Source: Paenibacillus phytorum (GTDB lineage Bacteria > Bacillota > Bacilli > Paenibacillales > NBRC-103111). From it: a stretch of 64,000 nucleotides of DNA. The notes under the pieces were generated by a model, which saw only the letters and a list, made by a program, of their open reading frames with translations, was not told the origin of the DNA and ran no database searches. The stretch lies in the NCBI RefSeq assembly GCF_013141715.1, contig NZ_WHOA01000127.1, forward strand, positions 26,796 through 90,795. Reading direction: 5' to 3'. A program made the translations under genes and the position numbers. Position 1 is the stretch's first letter. Every line of letters starts with the position of its first letter. Below, piece after piece: positions 26,827 to 35,109 of the stretch.

Positions 26827-28022
26827 TCGGTGTGAACTCCTTTGTTTTCTAGAGAAGAACTAATCATACCGGCTCTTCGCAGGTGGATTTTGGTATCTAC
26901 GAAAACGTCTGCTTTAGAAAAAATCGTATCCCAATCATCCCTCACCGTTTTCCATGTCCCAAATTGATATTGATGCACCAACAGTCCGAATCCGAATATG
27001 TCGGATTTCAATTCTGTTTGCGCTTTCCTTATGCTGTGAAGAGTTTGCTTCGTAATCAGTTTACTAAGTCCTTGTTCAATAATGGCTACGCTTTCTGGCC
27101 GACTGATATCCAGCTCTACATTACTTTCATTAAGCAAGCCATCACCACTCAGCTCGATATGAATATTTGCTTTGCCGTCTTTTATAACCGTTTTTATTTT
27201 TTTCTCCGTTTTCTTCAAAACAACGCCGACGCTCCCTCCAGCCTCCGGAATCCTTTCGGCCAGATATTCATGCTTTAATTCACCTTTCATCCACCTGAGA
27301 CTTCTCGTTTCAATGTCATTCAGGTATCCCACCAATTTGTAATTTTTCATTACCGCTGTCGACGAGAGATGAAATACGTTTAGCTTCGACTTTTCATCTT
27401 CTTTTTCAACCAACACTTGGGGTTTCTGAATCTCTACTGCTCCCAAAACGGGTACGATTCCGTCTCGCTCCTGGTTTATTAAAAAGTCCCGGAACGTAAC
27501 CGCCGTACCGACTCCGTTACGCTCCAATTCTCGAACCTCCTCTGACGGTATACGTTCATAAGGATGATCCGTTCTCATCAGTTCTACGGCCTGTTTGCCT
27601 TTGGCAACAACAAGGTAAGTGCGAAGTCGGGTTGCTGGATCCCTGGAATAGTAATCCAAAATTTCTTTTATTCCTTTTTTGGCGAATTTTTCTCCGATAA
27701 AGACAACCCTGCGATGTCCTTTAAAAAATTTTCGCGAAAGAAGTTGTTGACACTTTCTCTCTACATCGTAAATATTTGTTCCTGAGGCGGATATTACGTA
27801 ATACGTTTTGTCAAGTGTTCCTGACGTCCCCTCTTTAGAGGGGATAGGTACCTGAATCGAAACAAATATACGGCCATCTTCGGTTATATCCAGCCCAGAT
27901 GCCATAAAAAGGGCTACGTCATTCATTTCTACCCTGTCCCAACAACCGCTCAAAAGCGGAACCAACATAAGCAAAATGAGCGTCCGCGCTTTCTTGTAGG
28001 GCCCGATTTCTCCTCTGCGCAT
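26823..28022 (-). CDS. Germinant receptor C subunit (GerAC-type lipoprotein)
   Basis: About 399 aa from the ATG that overlaps the GerAA stop (TAATG). A signal peptide with lipobox LLSGC leads into the diagnostic CWDRVEMNDVA. GerAC proteins are lipid-anchored on the outer face of the spore inner membrane, and their maturation needs Lgt. Confidence 0.94.
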   Translation of the reverse strand: MRRGEIGPYKKARTLILLMLVPLLSGCWDRVEMNDVALFMASGLDITEDGRIFVSIQVPIPSKEGTSGTLDKTYYVISASGTNIYDVERKCQQLLSRKFFKGHRRVVFIGEKFAKKGIKEILDYYSRDPATRLRTYLVVAKGKQAVELMRTDHPYERIPSEEVRELERNGVGTAVTFRDFLINQERDGIVPVLGAVEIQKPQVLVEKEDEKSKLNVFHLSSTAVMKNYKLVGYLNDIETRSLRWMKGELKHEYLAERIPEAGGSVGVVLKKTEKKIKTVIKDGKANIHIELSGDGLLNESNVELDISRPESVAIIEQGLSKLITKQTLHSIRKAQTELKSDIFGFGLLVHQYQFGTWKTVRDDWDTIFSKADVFVDTKIHLRRAGMISSSLENKGVHTE

Positions 28023-29545
28023 TACGGTTTTTGCCCTTTCGGTATGCGGGTTTGGCGCTTCCCGTCCTGCCCAGGACGAAAATACATGGTCCATAAAGGT
28101 GCCCGAAAAATAGTATCCTTGAGTCCTTGAAAGTTAACCGGTGCCATTGGAAATAAATAGGGAACTCCGAGCGACTTGAGGCCTGCAAGGTGGATTAATA
28201 TGCAAAGCAGTCCTACCGTAATGCCATAAAGTCCAAACATGCCAGCAAGCAGGATCATAGGGAACCTCAGAATCCGAAAAGCGAACGAAAAATTATACCG
28301 GGGTATGACAAAAGATGCAATTCCAGTTAATGACACCACAATAACCATCGGGGCTGAAACAATGCCGGCTTGCACGGCTGCTTGACCGACCACAAGGCCG
28401 CCCACGATACTGACGGCTTGACCAATTTGCTTAGGCAAACGAACTCCAGCTTCACGTAAACCCTCGAATGTGCTTTCCATAATCAGCGCTTCCACTAATG
28501 CAGGGAATGGGATACCTTCCCTGGCGGCGGAAATGCTTAATATCAGTTTTGTCGGAATCATTTGCTGATGGAACGTGGTTAACGCAACATATACGGAGGG
28601 TAAGACCAGAGCAATTATTGTTAAGAAGAGCCGTATGAACCGAATCAAATTCGCAAACAGAACACGGTCGTAATAATCCTCTCCCGCTTGAAGAAATCCC
28701 CAGAAAGACATTGGACCACTAATGATGAATGGGGAGCCGTCGGTCAATACCGCAACTCGTCCTTCCAATAAAGCGGATACGACATAATCCGGTCGTTCCG
28801 TAACGAGATACTGAGGAAAGGGAGAATACGAGCGTCCTTCGATAAATTGTTCAATATACCCCGATTCCAGCACGCCATCGATCTGAATGTTCTGAATTCT
28901 GGACTTGATTTCTTGGATGACGGCAGCATTAGCAATATCCTCAAGATAGACGATCGCCACATCTGTTTGGGTTAGTTCCCCTACGGTTAGCGACTCGATT
29001 TTCAGTCGAGCTGAACGTATTCTTCTACGGATTAAACTTGTATTGGTCCGAATGCTTTCGGTGAACGAATCGCGAGGACCTCGAACCGTGGCTTCCGAAG
29101 AAGACTGCTCGACGGCTCTTGTTTTCCCGCCTGGAATGTTGAGAACGAGCGCTTCCGTTTGACCCTCAATCAAAATAGCAATAGAGCCTTTCAATACATT
29201 TTGAACAATGCTTGGAATATTCGATGCTCTTTTCACTTGGCTGATGGCAATCAATTGATTTTGCAGAAATGAAAGAATGTCTTGACTAGCGTCCAGCGGC
29301 GCGGATGAGCTGCTTAACATAAGCGATTTCAGCAGTGATTCGTCCAACTGTTTTTCTTCGATTAATCCATCTATATATAGGAGAAGAGCGTTCTTTTGAC
29401 CGCAAATTTGAAAAGAGCGGAATATCACGTCCGAGCAAGAATGAAACGTGTTCTTTAAAACGGATTCGTTTTCTTCCAATGAGGATGTCAGCAAGCTGCT
29501 TGTCGTTTCGTTCACTAGCGCTTTATCTTGGTACTCTTTTAACAT
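28022..29545 (-). CDS. Germinant receptor A subunit (GerAA-type)
   Basis: 507 aa from the ATG 11 nt after GGAGG; upstream codons have no ribosome site. A soluble N-terminal domain (~250 aa; SDVIFRSFQICGQKNALLLY) is followed by a C-terminal membrane domain with the family stretches PFPALVEALIMESTFEGLRE and QAVSIVGGLVVGQAAVQAG. It forms the receptor oligomer with B and C. The operon should be made in the forespore late in sporulation. Confidence 0.94.
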   Translation of the reverse strand: MLKEYQDKALVNETTSSLLTSSLEENESVLKNTFHSCSDVIFRSFQICGQKNALLLYIDGLIEEKQLDESLLKSLMLSSSSAPLDASQDILSFLQNQLIAISQVKRASNIPSIVQNVLKGSIAILIEGQTEALVLNIPGGKTRAVEQSSSEATVRGPRDSFTESIRTNTSLIRRRIRSARLKIESLTVGELTQTDVAIVYLEDIANAAVIQEIKSRIQNIQIDGVLESGYIEQFIEGRSYSPFPQYLVTERPDYVVSALLEGRVAVLTDGSPFIISGPMSFWGFLQAGEDYYDRVLFANLIRFIRLFLTIIALVLPSVYVALTTFHQQMIPTKLILSISAAREGIPFPALVEALIMESTFEGLREAGVRLPKQIGQAVSIVGGLVVGQAAVQAGIVSAPMVIVVSLTGIASFVIPRYNFSFAFRILRFPMILLAGMFGLYGITVGLLCILIHLAGLKSLGVPYLFPMAPVNFQGLKDTIFRAPLWTMYFRPGQDGKRQTRIPKGQKP

Positions 29546-29656
29546 AGGGGTAAATACCTCCACGATAAGCAATGACAACATTTAAATATTGTTATGTTCA
29601 TTCAGCTTCTAAATTATGTAAAAACCTCGTAAAATCATTTGATCGAAACTAAAAAA

Positions 29657-29683
29657 CTGACGCCGATGGAATATCGACGTCAG
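29657..29683 (-). terminator. Terminator of the YjcZ-like gene
   Basis: CTGACG.CGAT / ATCG.CGTCAG stem of 11 positions with one mismatch around a 5-nt loop; on the minus strand TTTTTT follows. It separates this gene from the germination operon. Confidence 0.8.
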
Positions 29684-29700
29684 CTCACAAGATCAGCGAA

Positions 29701-30021
29701 TTAATATTTACAAATCCCACGTGTAATAATGACAAGCAAAATGAACAGAACGAGAATACTTCCTACTGAGTTATAAGAGCTGACTTTAGCTACAGGGTGA
29801 GGGTGATGATGTACAACCGGTTTCGGGAAAACATACGATGTTTGTTGGTAGGATGCGTGTAAATGGATATCATTGTGGATCGGGCTTTGCATAATTGGAG
29901 CTTGCTGTACCGGCATCGGCATTGGGGCTGGCATCGGCATTGGCATTGGCATTGGAGCTGGCATTGGAGTTGGCATCGGCATTGGGGCCATCGGGTACGT
30001 TGGAGCTTTTACATATTCCAT
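29701..30021 (-). CDS. YjcZ-like sporulation protein with Met-Pro repeats
   Basis: 106 aa, ATG 9 nt after GAGGAGG. Three parts: a low-complexity stretch of repeated (A/T)PMPMP units (residues ~9-38), a Gln/His-rich middle, and one C-terminal hydrophobic segment (SVGSILVLFILLVIITRG), the hallmark of the short YjcZ/YhcN-type spore proteins. A spore coat or membrane role is inferred. The repeats come from short direct DNA repeats (GGCATTGGCATTGG) and could vary in number between strains. Confidence 0.7.
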   Translation of the reverse strand: MEYVKAPTYPMAPMPMPTPMPAPMPMPMPMPAPMPMPVQQAPIMQSPIHNDIHLHASYQQTSYVFPKPVVHHHPHPVAKVSSYNSVGSILVLFILLVIITRGICKY

Positions 30022-30038
30022 GAAAGAGCACCTCCTCG

Positions 30039-30060
30039 AAGTTTTCCTTAAGGAAAACTT
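30039..30060. promoter_or_regulatory. 22-bp perfect palindrome ahead of the YjcZ-like gene
   Basis: AAGTTTTCCTT followed directly by its own reverse complement. It lies just upstream of the ribosome site on the minus strand. With no loop bases it is more like a dimeric protein's operator than an efficient RNA hairpin, though a stem with a small loop could form. Confidence 0.55.
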
Positions 30061-30150
30061 TCATTATAAATTTAAATGGTCTTAAACTACTTGTTTTCGT
30101 TTAGGTTGGGTGAATAGCTTACAACATCAGTCTATGGGGGAGCACCTACC

Positions 30151-30342
30151 TTGAACACGGTAAACACCCAGATCCAAATAAAATGGTTAGATGTCATGGG
30201 CGAACGAGCATTCATGCGGCTAATGAAACAGCAAAAGGACTGTCCCATACATCATGGACAGTCCTTCTTTATTACACATATGGATTGTTATCTCGTTCGA
30301 AACCAATCGTTGTTTTGGCGCCATGTCCGGGATACACAATGA
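30151..30342 (+). CDS. Possible small ORF, doubtful
   Basis: A TTG start 8 nt after a good GGGGGAG site opens a 63-codon frame (MNTVNTQIQIKWLDVMGERA at the N-terminus). However, the frame runs through the terminator hairpin at 30235-30266 and into the 3' end of the MBL gene on the other strand. Perhaps only the first ~28 codons were once coding. I do not recognise it. Confidence 0.25.
   Translation: MNTVNTQIQIKWLDVMGERAFMRLMKQQKDCPIHHGQSFFITHMDCYLVRNQSLFWRHVRDTQ
30235..30266 (-). terminator. Terminator of the MBL-thioredoxin unit
   Basis: Perfect 11-bp stem AAGGACTGTCC / GGACAGTCCTT with a 10-nt loop, 6 nt past the hydrolase stop. Minus-strand tail TTTGC; the plus-strand tail CTTTATT is also U-rich, so it may work both ways. 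Confidence 0.75.
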
Positions 30343-30895
30343 CGTCATCATCGAGTAGAAACAGCTTATCTTGAATGGAATCCAGCAGCACGTTGTTATC
30401 CCCACCAAGAAGATCCGTTCGACCTACCGACAGTTTGAAAAGTACATCTCCACTGAACAGGTGCTTCTCGTATAAGAAGCTCACACTTCCCGGTGAATGA
30501 CCAGGGGTATGGAATACCTTAAGCTTAATGCCAAGAAACTCGAGCGTTTGCCCTTCGTCTAGCGCATATTCAGCCGGGTCCGTTTCAATCGGAGCACCTA
30601 GATCAGGCCAGCGAGCTGAGCCGTTTTTCTTCGGATTCGTCAGCCAATCGGCTTCTAGATCGTGGATATACACAGGACAGCGTTTGAGCTTACGAATCTC
30701 ATCGACACCACCGATATGGTCAAAATGAGCATGCGTGAGAAGAATCGCTACAATATCCAAATCGGCAATCTTTTTGATAAGTGATTTAGGATTCATGCCA
30801 GGATCTATGATAATGCCTTTTCCCGTTTCTGGATCAGATAACAAATACGCGTTCGTACTTACCGGTCCTAGAACAAATGATTCTATTTTAATCAT
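30272..30895 (-). CDS. MBL-fold hydrolase, glyoxalase II-like
   Basis: 207 aa, ATG after AAGGTG. The metallo-beta-lactamase Zn motif LLTHAHFDHIGG is present, with further His ligands at FHTPGHSPGS and a downstream FSGDVLF. It resembles B. subtilis YqgX, a glyoxalase II-type thioester hydrolase. It lies 11 nt behind the thioredoxin-like gene, so the two may act together on thiol adducts. Confidence 0.85.
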   Translation of the reverse strand: MIKIESFVLGPVSTNAYLLSDPETGKGIIIDPGMNPKSLIKKIADLDIVAILLTHAHFDHIGGVDEIRKLKRCPVYIHDLEADWLTNPKKNGSARWPDLGAPIETDPAEYALDEGQTLEFLGIKLKVFHTPGHSPGSVSFLYEKHLFSGDVLFKLSVGRTDLLGGDNNVLLDSIQDKLFLLDDDVIVYPGHGAKTTIGFERDNNPYV

Positions 30896-30906
30896 ATGTA
30901 TTCACC

Positions 30907-31473
30907 TTAGAACGACTCGATTAATTCACGAAGTTCCTTCACAATAACAGCATGATATCCGTTACCTTCACCATATTGACGGCCCATTTCGGCTCTGGCT
31001 ACTTGAATTTTTTCGCTATAATCTGACGCTTCACGATCTGGATTTTCTTTTTTGAATTGATTCATAACAGCTTGCACGTGTTTCGGACGCGGACCCCATT
31101 GTCCCAAAACAAAACCGCCTGTATCTGTAAATATAACAATTGGAATCGCACGACCGCCACCCGTCAGGAACTGGTCAATAACGTCGTAATTTTGTTCAAT
31201 GATAAGTACTTCCGTAGGAATACCGCTGTTCTCCAGCGCCTTGAATACGACAGGTACGTTGCGAACAACGTCACCGCACCAGTCCGCAGCAACGATCAGA
31301 CAGCGTAGATCATCCCGGTTGTTTAGAGAATCAAAATACTCCTTGTCCTCTTCATTATCCCATTCAAATCCATTGTAATAAGCTAAAAATTGCTCTTGAT
31401 TTTTCTCCATGCTGTCAATGAACTGTTGTGGCTTTAAGCCAGTGCGCAGTTTGCTTGCAAGATTCGTACTCAT
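30907..31473 (-). CDS. Thioredoxin-family protein
   Basis: 188 aa from the ATG 9 nt after AGAGAGG (an ATG three codons earlier is too close to it). Thioredoxin fold with an atypical active site, AADWCGDVVRN: a single Cys in place of CxxC, so classical dithiol exchange is unlikely. A cis-proline stretch GGRAIPIVIF follows. Probably a cytoplasmic thiol-handling protein of the YtpP/YbdE type; role unknown. Confidence 0.8.
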   Translation of the reverse strand: MSTNLASKLRTGLKPQQFIDSMEKNQEQFLAYYNGFEWDNEEDKEYFDSLNNRDDLRCLIVAADWCGDVVRNVPVVFKALENSGIPTEVLIIEQNYDVIDQFLTGGGRAIPIVIFTDTGGFVLGQWGPRPKHVQAVMNQFKKENPDREASDYSEKIQVARAEMGRQYGEGNGYHAVIVKELRELIESF

Positions 31474-31549
31474 CGCTTTCATCCTCTCTAATCGTCATTC
31501 GTTTCTTTTATTGTAGCAAATGCAAGCGAAAGCTCCAAATCTTTGTGGC

Positions 31550-32149
31550 TTATATCTTCGCTTTTCTTTTCAAAAATAATTGATAACCCACATACAAGAT
31601 TGTTAAGACAATCGCTGCGATAATTAATGGCTTAATGTAAGGTCCTGCGATTTCGTCAATCGTTTCCCAGTTATCTTTGAGCTTCATGCCCAAGTAGACA
31701 TAGAGAATGGAATATGGAATTAAAGCTAGACCTGTGTAGAGTGTGAATTTACCTAGTGGCATTTTGGCCATACCGCCGGGAAGGGATATCGCATGCCGGA
31801 CAATGGGAATGAATCTAGCTGTGAAGATCATGCCTGTCCCATAGCGGTTAAACCAAGACTCGGCTACATCAATATGATGCTTGCTGATAAGCAAATATTT
31901 GCCGTACTTCTCAAGGAAGGGTCTGCCGCCGTAGCGTCCGATCCAATAGAGCACCACTTGTGCTAAGGTACCGCCGATTACTGCGCAAATAATAGCACCA
32001 ACAAAATTAATTTCACCTTTAGACACCAGATAGCCTGCGTAAGCCAAAAGCAATTCGTTAGGGATAACTTCCAACATTAATCCGAGGAAAATCCCCCAAT
32101 ACCCAAGCCCTTCCAAATAAAGCAGTACATTGTGAATCAACTCACTCAT
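31550..32149 (-). CDS. DedA-family membrane protein
   Basis: 199 aa with about five helices. The DedA core is present: GLMLEVIPNELLLAYAGYLV and later GRYGGRPFLEKYGKYLL and ARFIPIVRHAISLPGGMAKM. DedA/VTT proteins flip lipids such as undecaprenyl phosphate or phosphatidylethanolamine and affect envelope stress resistance. Confidence 0.92.
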   Translation of the reverse strand: MSELIHNVLLYLEGLGYWGIFLGLMLEVIPNELLLAYAGYLVSKGEINFVGAIICAVIGGTLAQVVLYWIGRYGGRPFLEKYGKYLLISKHHIDVAESWFNRYGTGMIFTARFIPIVRHAISLPGGMAKMPLGKFTLYTGLALIPYSILYVYLGMKLKDNWETIDEIAGPYIKPLIIAAIVLTILYVGYQLFLKRKAKI

Positions 32150-32220
32150 CCATGAAACCTCTCTCCACTTAGAATATCCGTTTCTAGTCTATAAAACATT
32201 CTATCACAGACGGGCTCCTA

Positions 32221-33132
32221 TCAACCAGTTTCACGCTCTTTTTGCGCTAAAAAGTAAGATATAATGTGCTCCTTGCAAGCTTGTACGGGTGCACTTAAGT
32301 CTTTGCCTGAGCGATGAATGAGCCCATGCTCTAGCAGAATTGTTTTCTCCTGCTGCAATCTCAACAGTTTGCCCGATTGAAGCTCTTCCTGAACGGATGT
32401 TAACGGCATTAAGGACAGTCCCATTCCAAACATCATGGTCTGTTTAATCATTTCTGTGCTGTCGAACTCCATTGCTGTAAAGTTGGCTAACCCTTTGTCT
32501 GCTAAGACCTGAGAGGCCATCGTTTGGTAAATGCAGCGGCTTCCAAAACCGATTACTTTGGTATCCGCTATCGCTTCCCAACCATCGTTCTCCATACGAC
32601 TTACCAATGCAGGAGCCCCTACCCATACCAATTCATCTTGAATAAGAGGTATAAAAGTAAGATTGTTAGCCTTCGGGTCGCGTGGAACAATACCAAGGTC
32701 AACGCGGTATGCAGACACTTCTTGGATAATATCGCGTTGAAAGCCGGTTTCCAGCTGCAATTGAATCTGAGGATACTGTTCAAAAATAGTAGGCAGCAGC
32801 TGCGGGAGATGCGGTACGCAAAAGGATTCAAGCGCTCGGAGCCGCACCACGCCTTTAGGTTCATGCAGACCGGTTAATTTATCTTGAAGGGATTCGCCAA
32901 GCTGTAGATATCGATACGCATAGGGGGCAACTTCCCTGCCCGCGTCAGTTAATTCTACGCCTCGGGGCAAACGCTTAAACAGCGCTTGACCCAGTGTTTG
33001 CTCAAGTTGATGAATATGCATCGTAACCGTAGATTGCACGTATCCGAGCTTGAGGGCTGCCTTGCTGAAGCTTTTCTCCTCCATCACCGTGATGAAGGTT
33101 TTCATGCTGCGCCCGTCCATATGTTCAAGCAT
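32221..33132 (-). CDS. LysR-family regulator
   Basis: 303 aa. N-terminal LysR HTH (MKTFITVMEEKSFSKAALKL, VQSTVTMHIHQLEQTLG) and a periplasmic-binding-like effector domain. It diverges from the HPP gene with a 119-bp gap, so the HPP gene is the likely target. The effector is unknown. Confidence 0.92.
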   Translation of the reverse strand: MLEHMDGRSMKTFITVMEEKSFSKAALKLGYVQSTVTMHIHQLEQTLGQALFKRLPRGVELTDAGREVAPYAYRYLQLGESLQDKLTGLHEPKGVVRLRALESFCVPHLPQLLPTIFEQYPQIQLQLETGFQRDIIQEVSAYRVDLGIVPRDPKANNLTFIPLIQDELVWVGAPALVSRMENDGWEAIADTKVIGFGSRCIYQTMASQVLADKGLANFTAMEFDSTEMIKQTMMFGMGLSLMPLTSVQEELQSGKLLRLQQEKTILLEHGLIHRSGKDLSAPVQACKEHIISYFLAQKERETG

Positions 33133-33251
33133 CACACTCCACCCCTATCTATCGGATTATCCAATATCTAATATCGCAATCATTCGTTATTCAAATAATT
33201 AATCTCATGATACCATGTGAATTAATAAAGGAAAAGAGGTGTACACAAGCA

Positions 33252-33728
33252 ATGAATAGCCCTGCATCATTCCCAAAAGCATTCGCTCTGCTCATCCCCG
33301 GAATCGGCGGGTTTCTCGCCATTCTGGTTTGCAGCTTACTCGGCGATTTCACCCGAGTCTCACTGCTTATGGCGCCCTTCGGCGCTTCCTGCGTCATCGC
33401 CTTCGCGCTCCCGCAGAGCCCGCTCGCGCAGCCCCGCAGCCTTGTCGGCGGCCACCTGCTGAGCACGCTCGTCGGGCTCTGTGCGCTCTCCGCCTTCGGC
33501 GTCCACGCGTGGAGCCTCGCCCTTGGCGTTGGCGCCGCCATCACGCTCATGCAGCTGACGCGCACGCTGCATCCGCCGGCCGGCGCCGACCCGCTGCTCG
33601 TGATGCTCACGGGCGCGGGCTGGGGCTTCCTGCTCACGCCGGTGTTGCTCGGCGCCGCGGTGCTCGTTCTGATTGCCCTCGTTTATCACCGGGCAACCAG
33701 AACCCATTACCCCACAGCATGGTGGTAA
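33252..33728 (+). CDS. HPP-family membrane protein
   Basis: 158 aa from the ATG after AGAGGTG. Four or five helices and the family signature LHPPAGADPLL. HPP proteins of bacteria and plastids have been linked to nitrite transport. The gene is much richer in G and C than its neighbours, with third positions nearly all G/C from 33370 to 33690, suggesting a different origin or codon history. Confidence 0.85.
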   Translation: MNSPASFPKAFALLIPGIGGFLAILVCSLLGDFTRVSLLMAPFGASCVIAFALPQSPLAQPRSLVGGHLLSTLVGLCALSAFGVHAWSLALGVGAAITLMQLTRTLHPPAGADPLLVMLTGAGWGFLLTPVLLGAAVLVLIALVYHRATRTHYPTAWW

Positions 33729-33790
33729 TGAGAACACCTACTTGAACAGCAGCTTGAACTGTTCATCAGATCATAATCATGCACTGACAA

Positions 33791-33830
33791 GCCTCCGCAT
33801 AAGATGTACAAGATACCTTGTACAGGAGGC
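33791..33830 (+). promoter_or_regulatory. Hairpin hiding the cupredoxin ribosome site
   Basis: TGTACAAG-ATAC-CTTGTACA (33805-33824) is a perfect 8-bp stem. Directly below it, GCCTCC (33791-33796) pairs with GGAGGC (33825-33830) across an 8-nt bulge. The ribosome site AGGAGG (33824-33829) is entirely within the pairing. The structure could repress translation until melted or bound. Confidence 0.55.
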
Positions 33831-33839
33831 GGACCAACC

Positions 33840-34286
33840 ATGTCCCGAGTATGGATTGTGAAACGTAAGCATCTCTATCTAGCAGCCGCTGCTGTGCTGC
33901 TGCTCCTCTCCGGCTTGCTGTATATAAACCGTGGAAGCATCGTTTCAACGGCAGCCGAACCGACTGCGGAAAGAACGATTCACATGGTTGTCGGAGAGTT
34001 TAAATCAACCACGGCAGACGGTAAAACAATCGAAGCCTATCGATGGGATCCGGGCACCGTCGTTGTCCAAAAGGGCGAGAGAGTCAAGCTTAGCATCTAT
34101 GGCGTGAACGGTCAGAACCACCCTTTTCTCATCGAAGGGCTAAATATTAGCGGTGAAGTCAAGAAAGGGAAAGAAACCGTTGTACATTTTACAGCCAATC
34201 AGGAAGGGACTTACCGCCTCATTTGCTTGACGCACACGGATATTGCCCATAGCGGTCCGATGATCGGCTATATCGTGGTGGATTAG
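33840..34286 (+). CDS. Membrane-anchored cupredoxin-domain protein
   Basis: 148 aa, ATG 10 nt after AGGAGG. One N-terminal helix (HLYLAAAAVLLLLSGLLYI), then a cupredoxin domain facing outward. Copper ligands are visible in the CuA/plastocyanin order: His in NGQNHPFLIEG, then Cys, His and Met in RLICLTHTDIAHSGPMIGY. It may carry electrons or hold copper at the membrane. It is a single gene followed by a terminator, and its leader can fold over the ribosome site. Confidence 0.82.
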   Translation: MSRVWIVKRKHLYLAAAAVLLLLSGLLYINRGSIVSTAAEPTAERTIHMVVGEFKSTTADGKTIEAYRWDPGTVVVQKGERVKLSIYGVNGQNHPFLIEGLNISGEVKKGKETVVHFTANQEGTYRLICLTHTDIAHSGPMIGYIVVD

Positions 34287-34300
34287 CCTCCTTTCTGACG

Positions 34301-34377
34301 AAAACCTTATCTGCTCCCTGGTCTCCTAACCCCCTTGTGGCGTTTTGATATCAAGAGTAGCAATAAGGTTTTTTTTC
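34301..34377 (+). terminator. Long-loop terminator after the cupredoxin gene
   Basis: AAAACCTTAT (34301-34310) pairs with ATAAGGTTTT (34363-34372), followed by further Ts. The 52-nt loop contains the palindrome TTGATATCAA. Loop length makes efficiency uncertain. Confidence 0.55.
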
Positions 34378-34428
34378 GTTTACACTGTTGCAAAGTTCAA
34401 TCATTTTAATGAAGAAGGTGCCCCAGTC

Positions 34429-35109
34429 TTGAAAACTCATATTCTAGTTGTCGATGACGATGCTCACATTCGGGAATTGCTCCGTTTCTTATTTTCAAAG
34501 GAAGGCTATGCGGTGTTTGAAGCAAGTGATGGAGAACAAGCGTCCAAGGTGATGGAAACCGAGCAAATTCATTTGGCGGTTGTTGATGTCATGATGCCGC
34601 TGCGCGATGGTTTGGAGCTATGTTCGGAAATTCGCGAGCATTATGATATTCCTGTCCTTCTTTTAACAGCCAAAGGAGAAATCGAAGATAAAGAGAAAGG
34701 CTTTCAGTCTGGGACCGATGACTATATGGTCAAGCCCTTTGAGCCCAAGGAATTGTTGTTCCGAGCGAGAGCTTTGCTGCGGCGTTATCAGCTTGTCTCC
34801 TCCGAGGTGATTACCTTGAACCAAACGATCATCAATCGGAAAAGCTATGAAGTAACCGCCAAGGGTCAAACACTTCTCCTTCCCCTCAAAGAATTTCAAC
34901 TGTTAGCCCAATTAGCCAGTCATCCAGGACGCATATTCACACGTGAACAGCTGATTCAAATGCTCTGGGGAACGGATTATGAAGGCGACAGCCGTACCAT
35001 TGATGTTCATATTAAGCGTTTGCGTGAGCGGTTCTATGAGATGACCGATGATTTCGTCATTACAACTGTACGAGGACTTGGGTATAAGCTTGAGGTGACC
35101 GAACGGTGA
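34429..35109 (+). CDS. OmpR-family response regulator
   Basis: 226 aa from a TTG 8 nt after GAAGGTG. Receiver domain (ILVVDDDAHIRELL, phospho-Asp in VVDVMMP, KPF) and OmpR winged helix (GRIFTREQLIQMLWG, RTIDVHIKRLRE). The stop overlaps the kinase GTG by 4 nt. Probably controls the MMPL transporter downstream. Confidence 0.95.
   Translation: MKTHILVVDDDAHIRELLRFLFSKEGYAVFEASDGEQASKVMETEQIHLAVVDVMMPLRDGLELCSEIREHYDIPVLLLTAKGEIEDKEKGFQSGTDDYMVKPFEPKELLFRARALLRRYQLVSSEVITLNQTIINRKSYEVTAKGQTLLLPLKEFQLLAQLASHPGRIFTREQLIQMLWGTDYEGDSRTIDVHIKRLRERFYEMTDDFVITTVRGLGYKLEVTER

Noticed and set aside
29863..30085. Gly/Ile- and His/Trp-rich frames on the plus strand over the YjcZ-like gene
   Set aside because: They are the antisense readings of the Met-Pro repeat DNA.
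33329..33745. Long open frames in other phases across the HPP gene on both strands
   Set aside because: They arise from the GC-rich third positions of the HPP gene and have Arg/Ala-biased translations.
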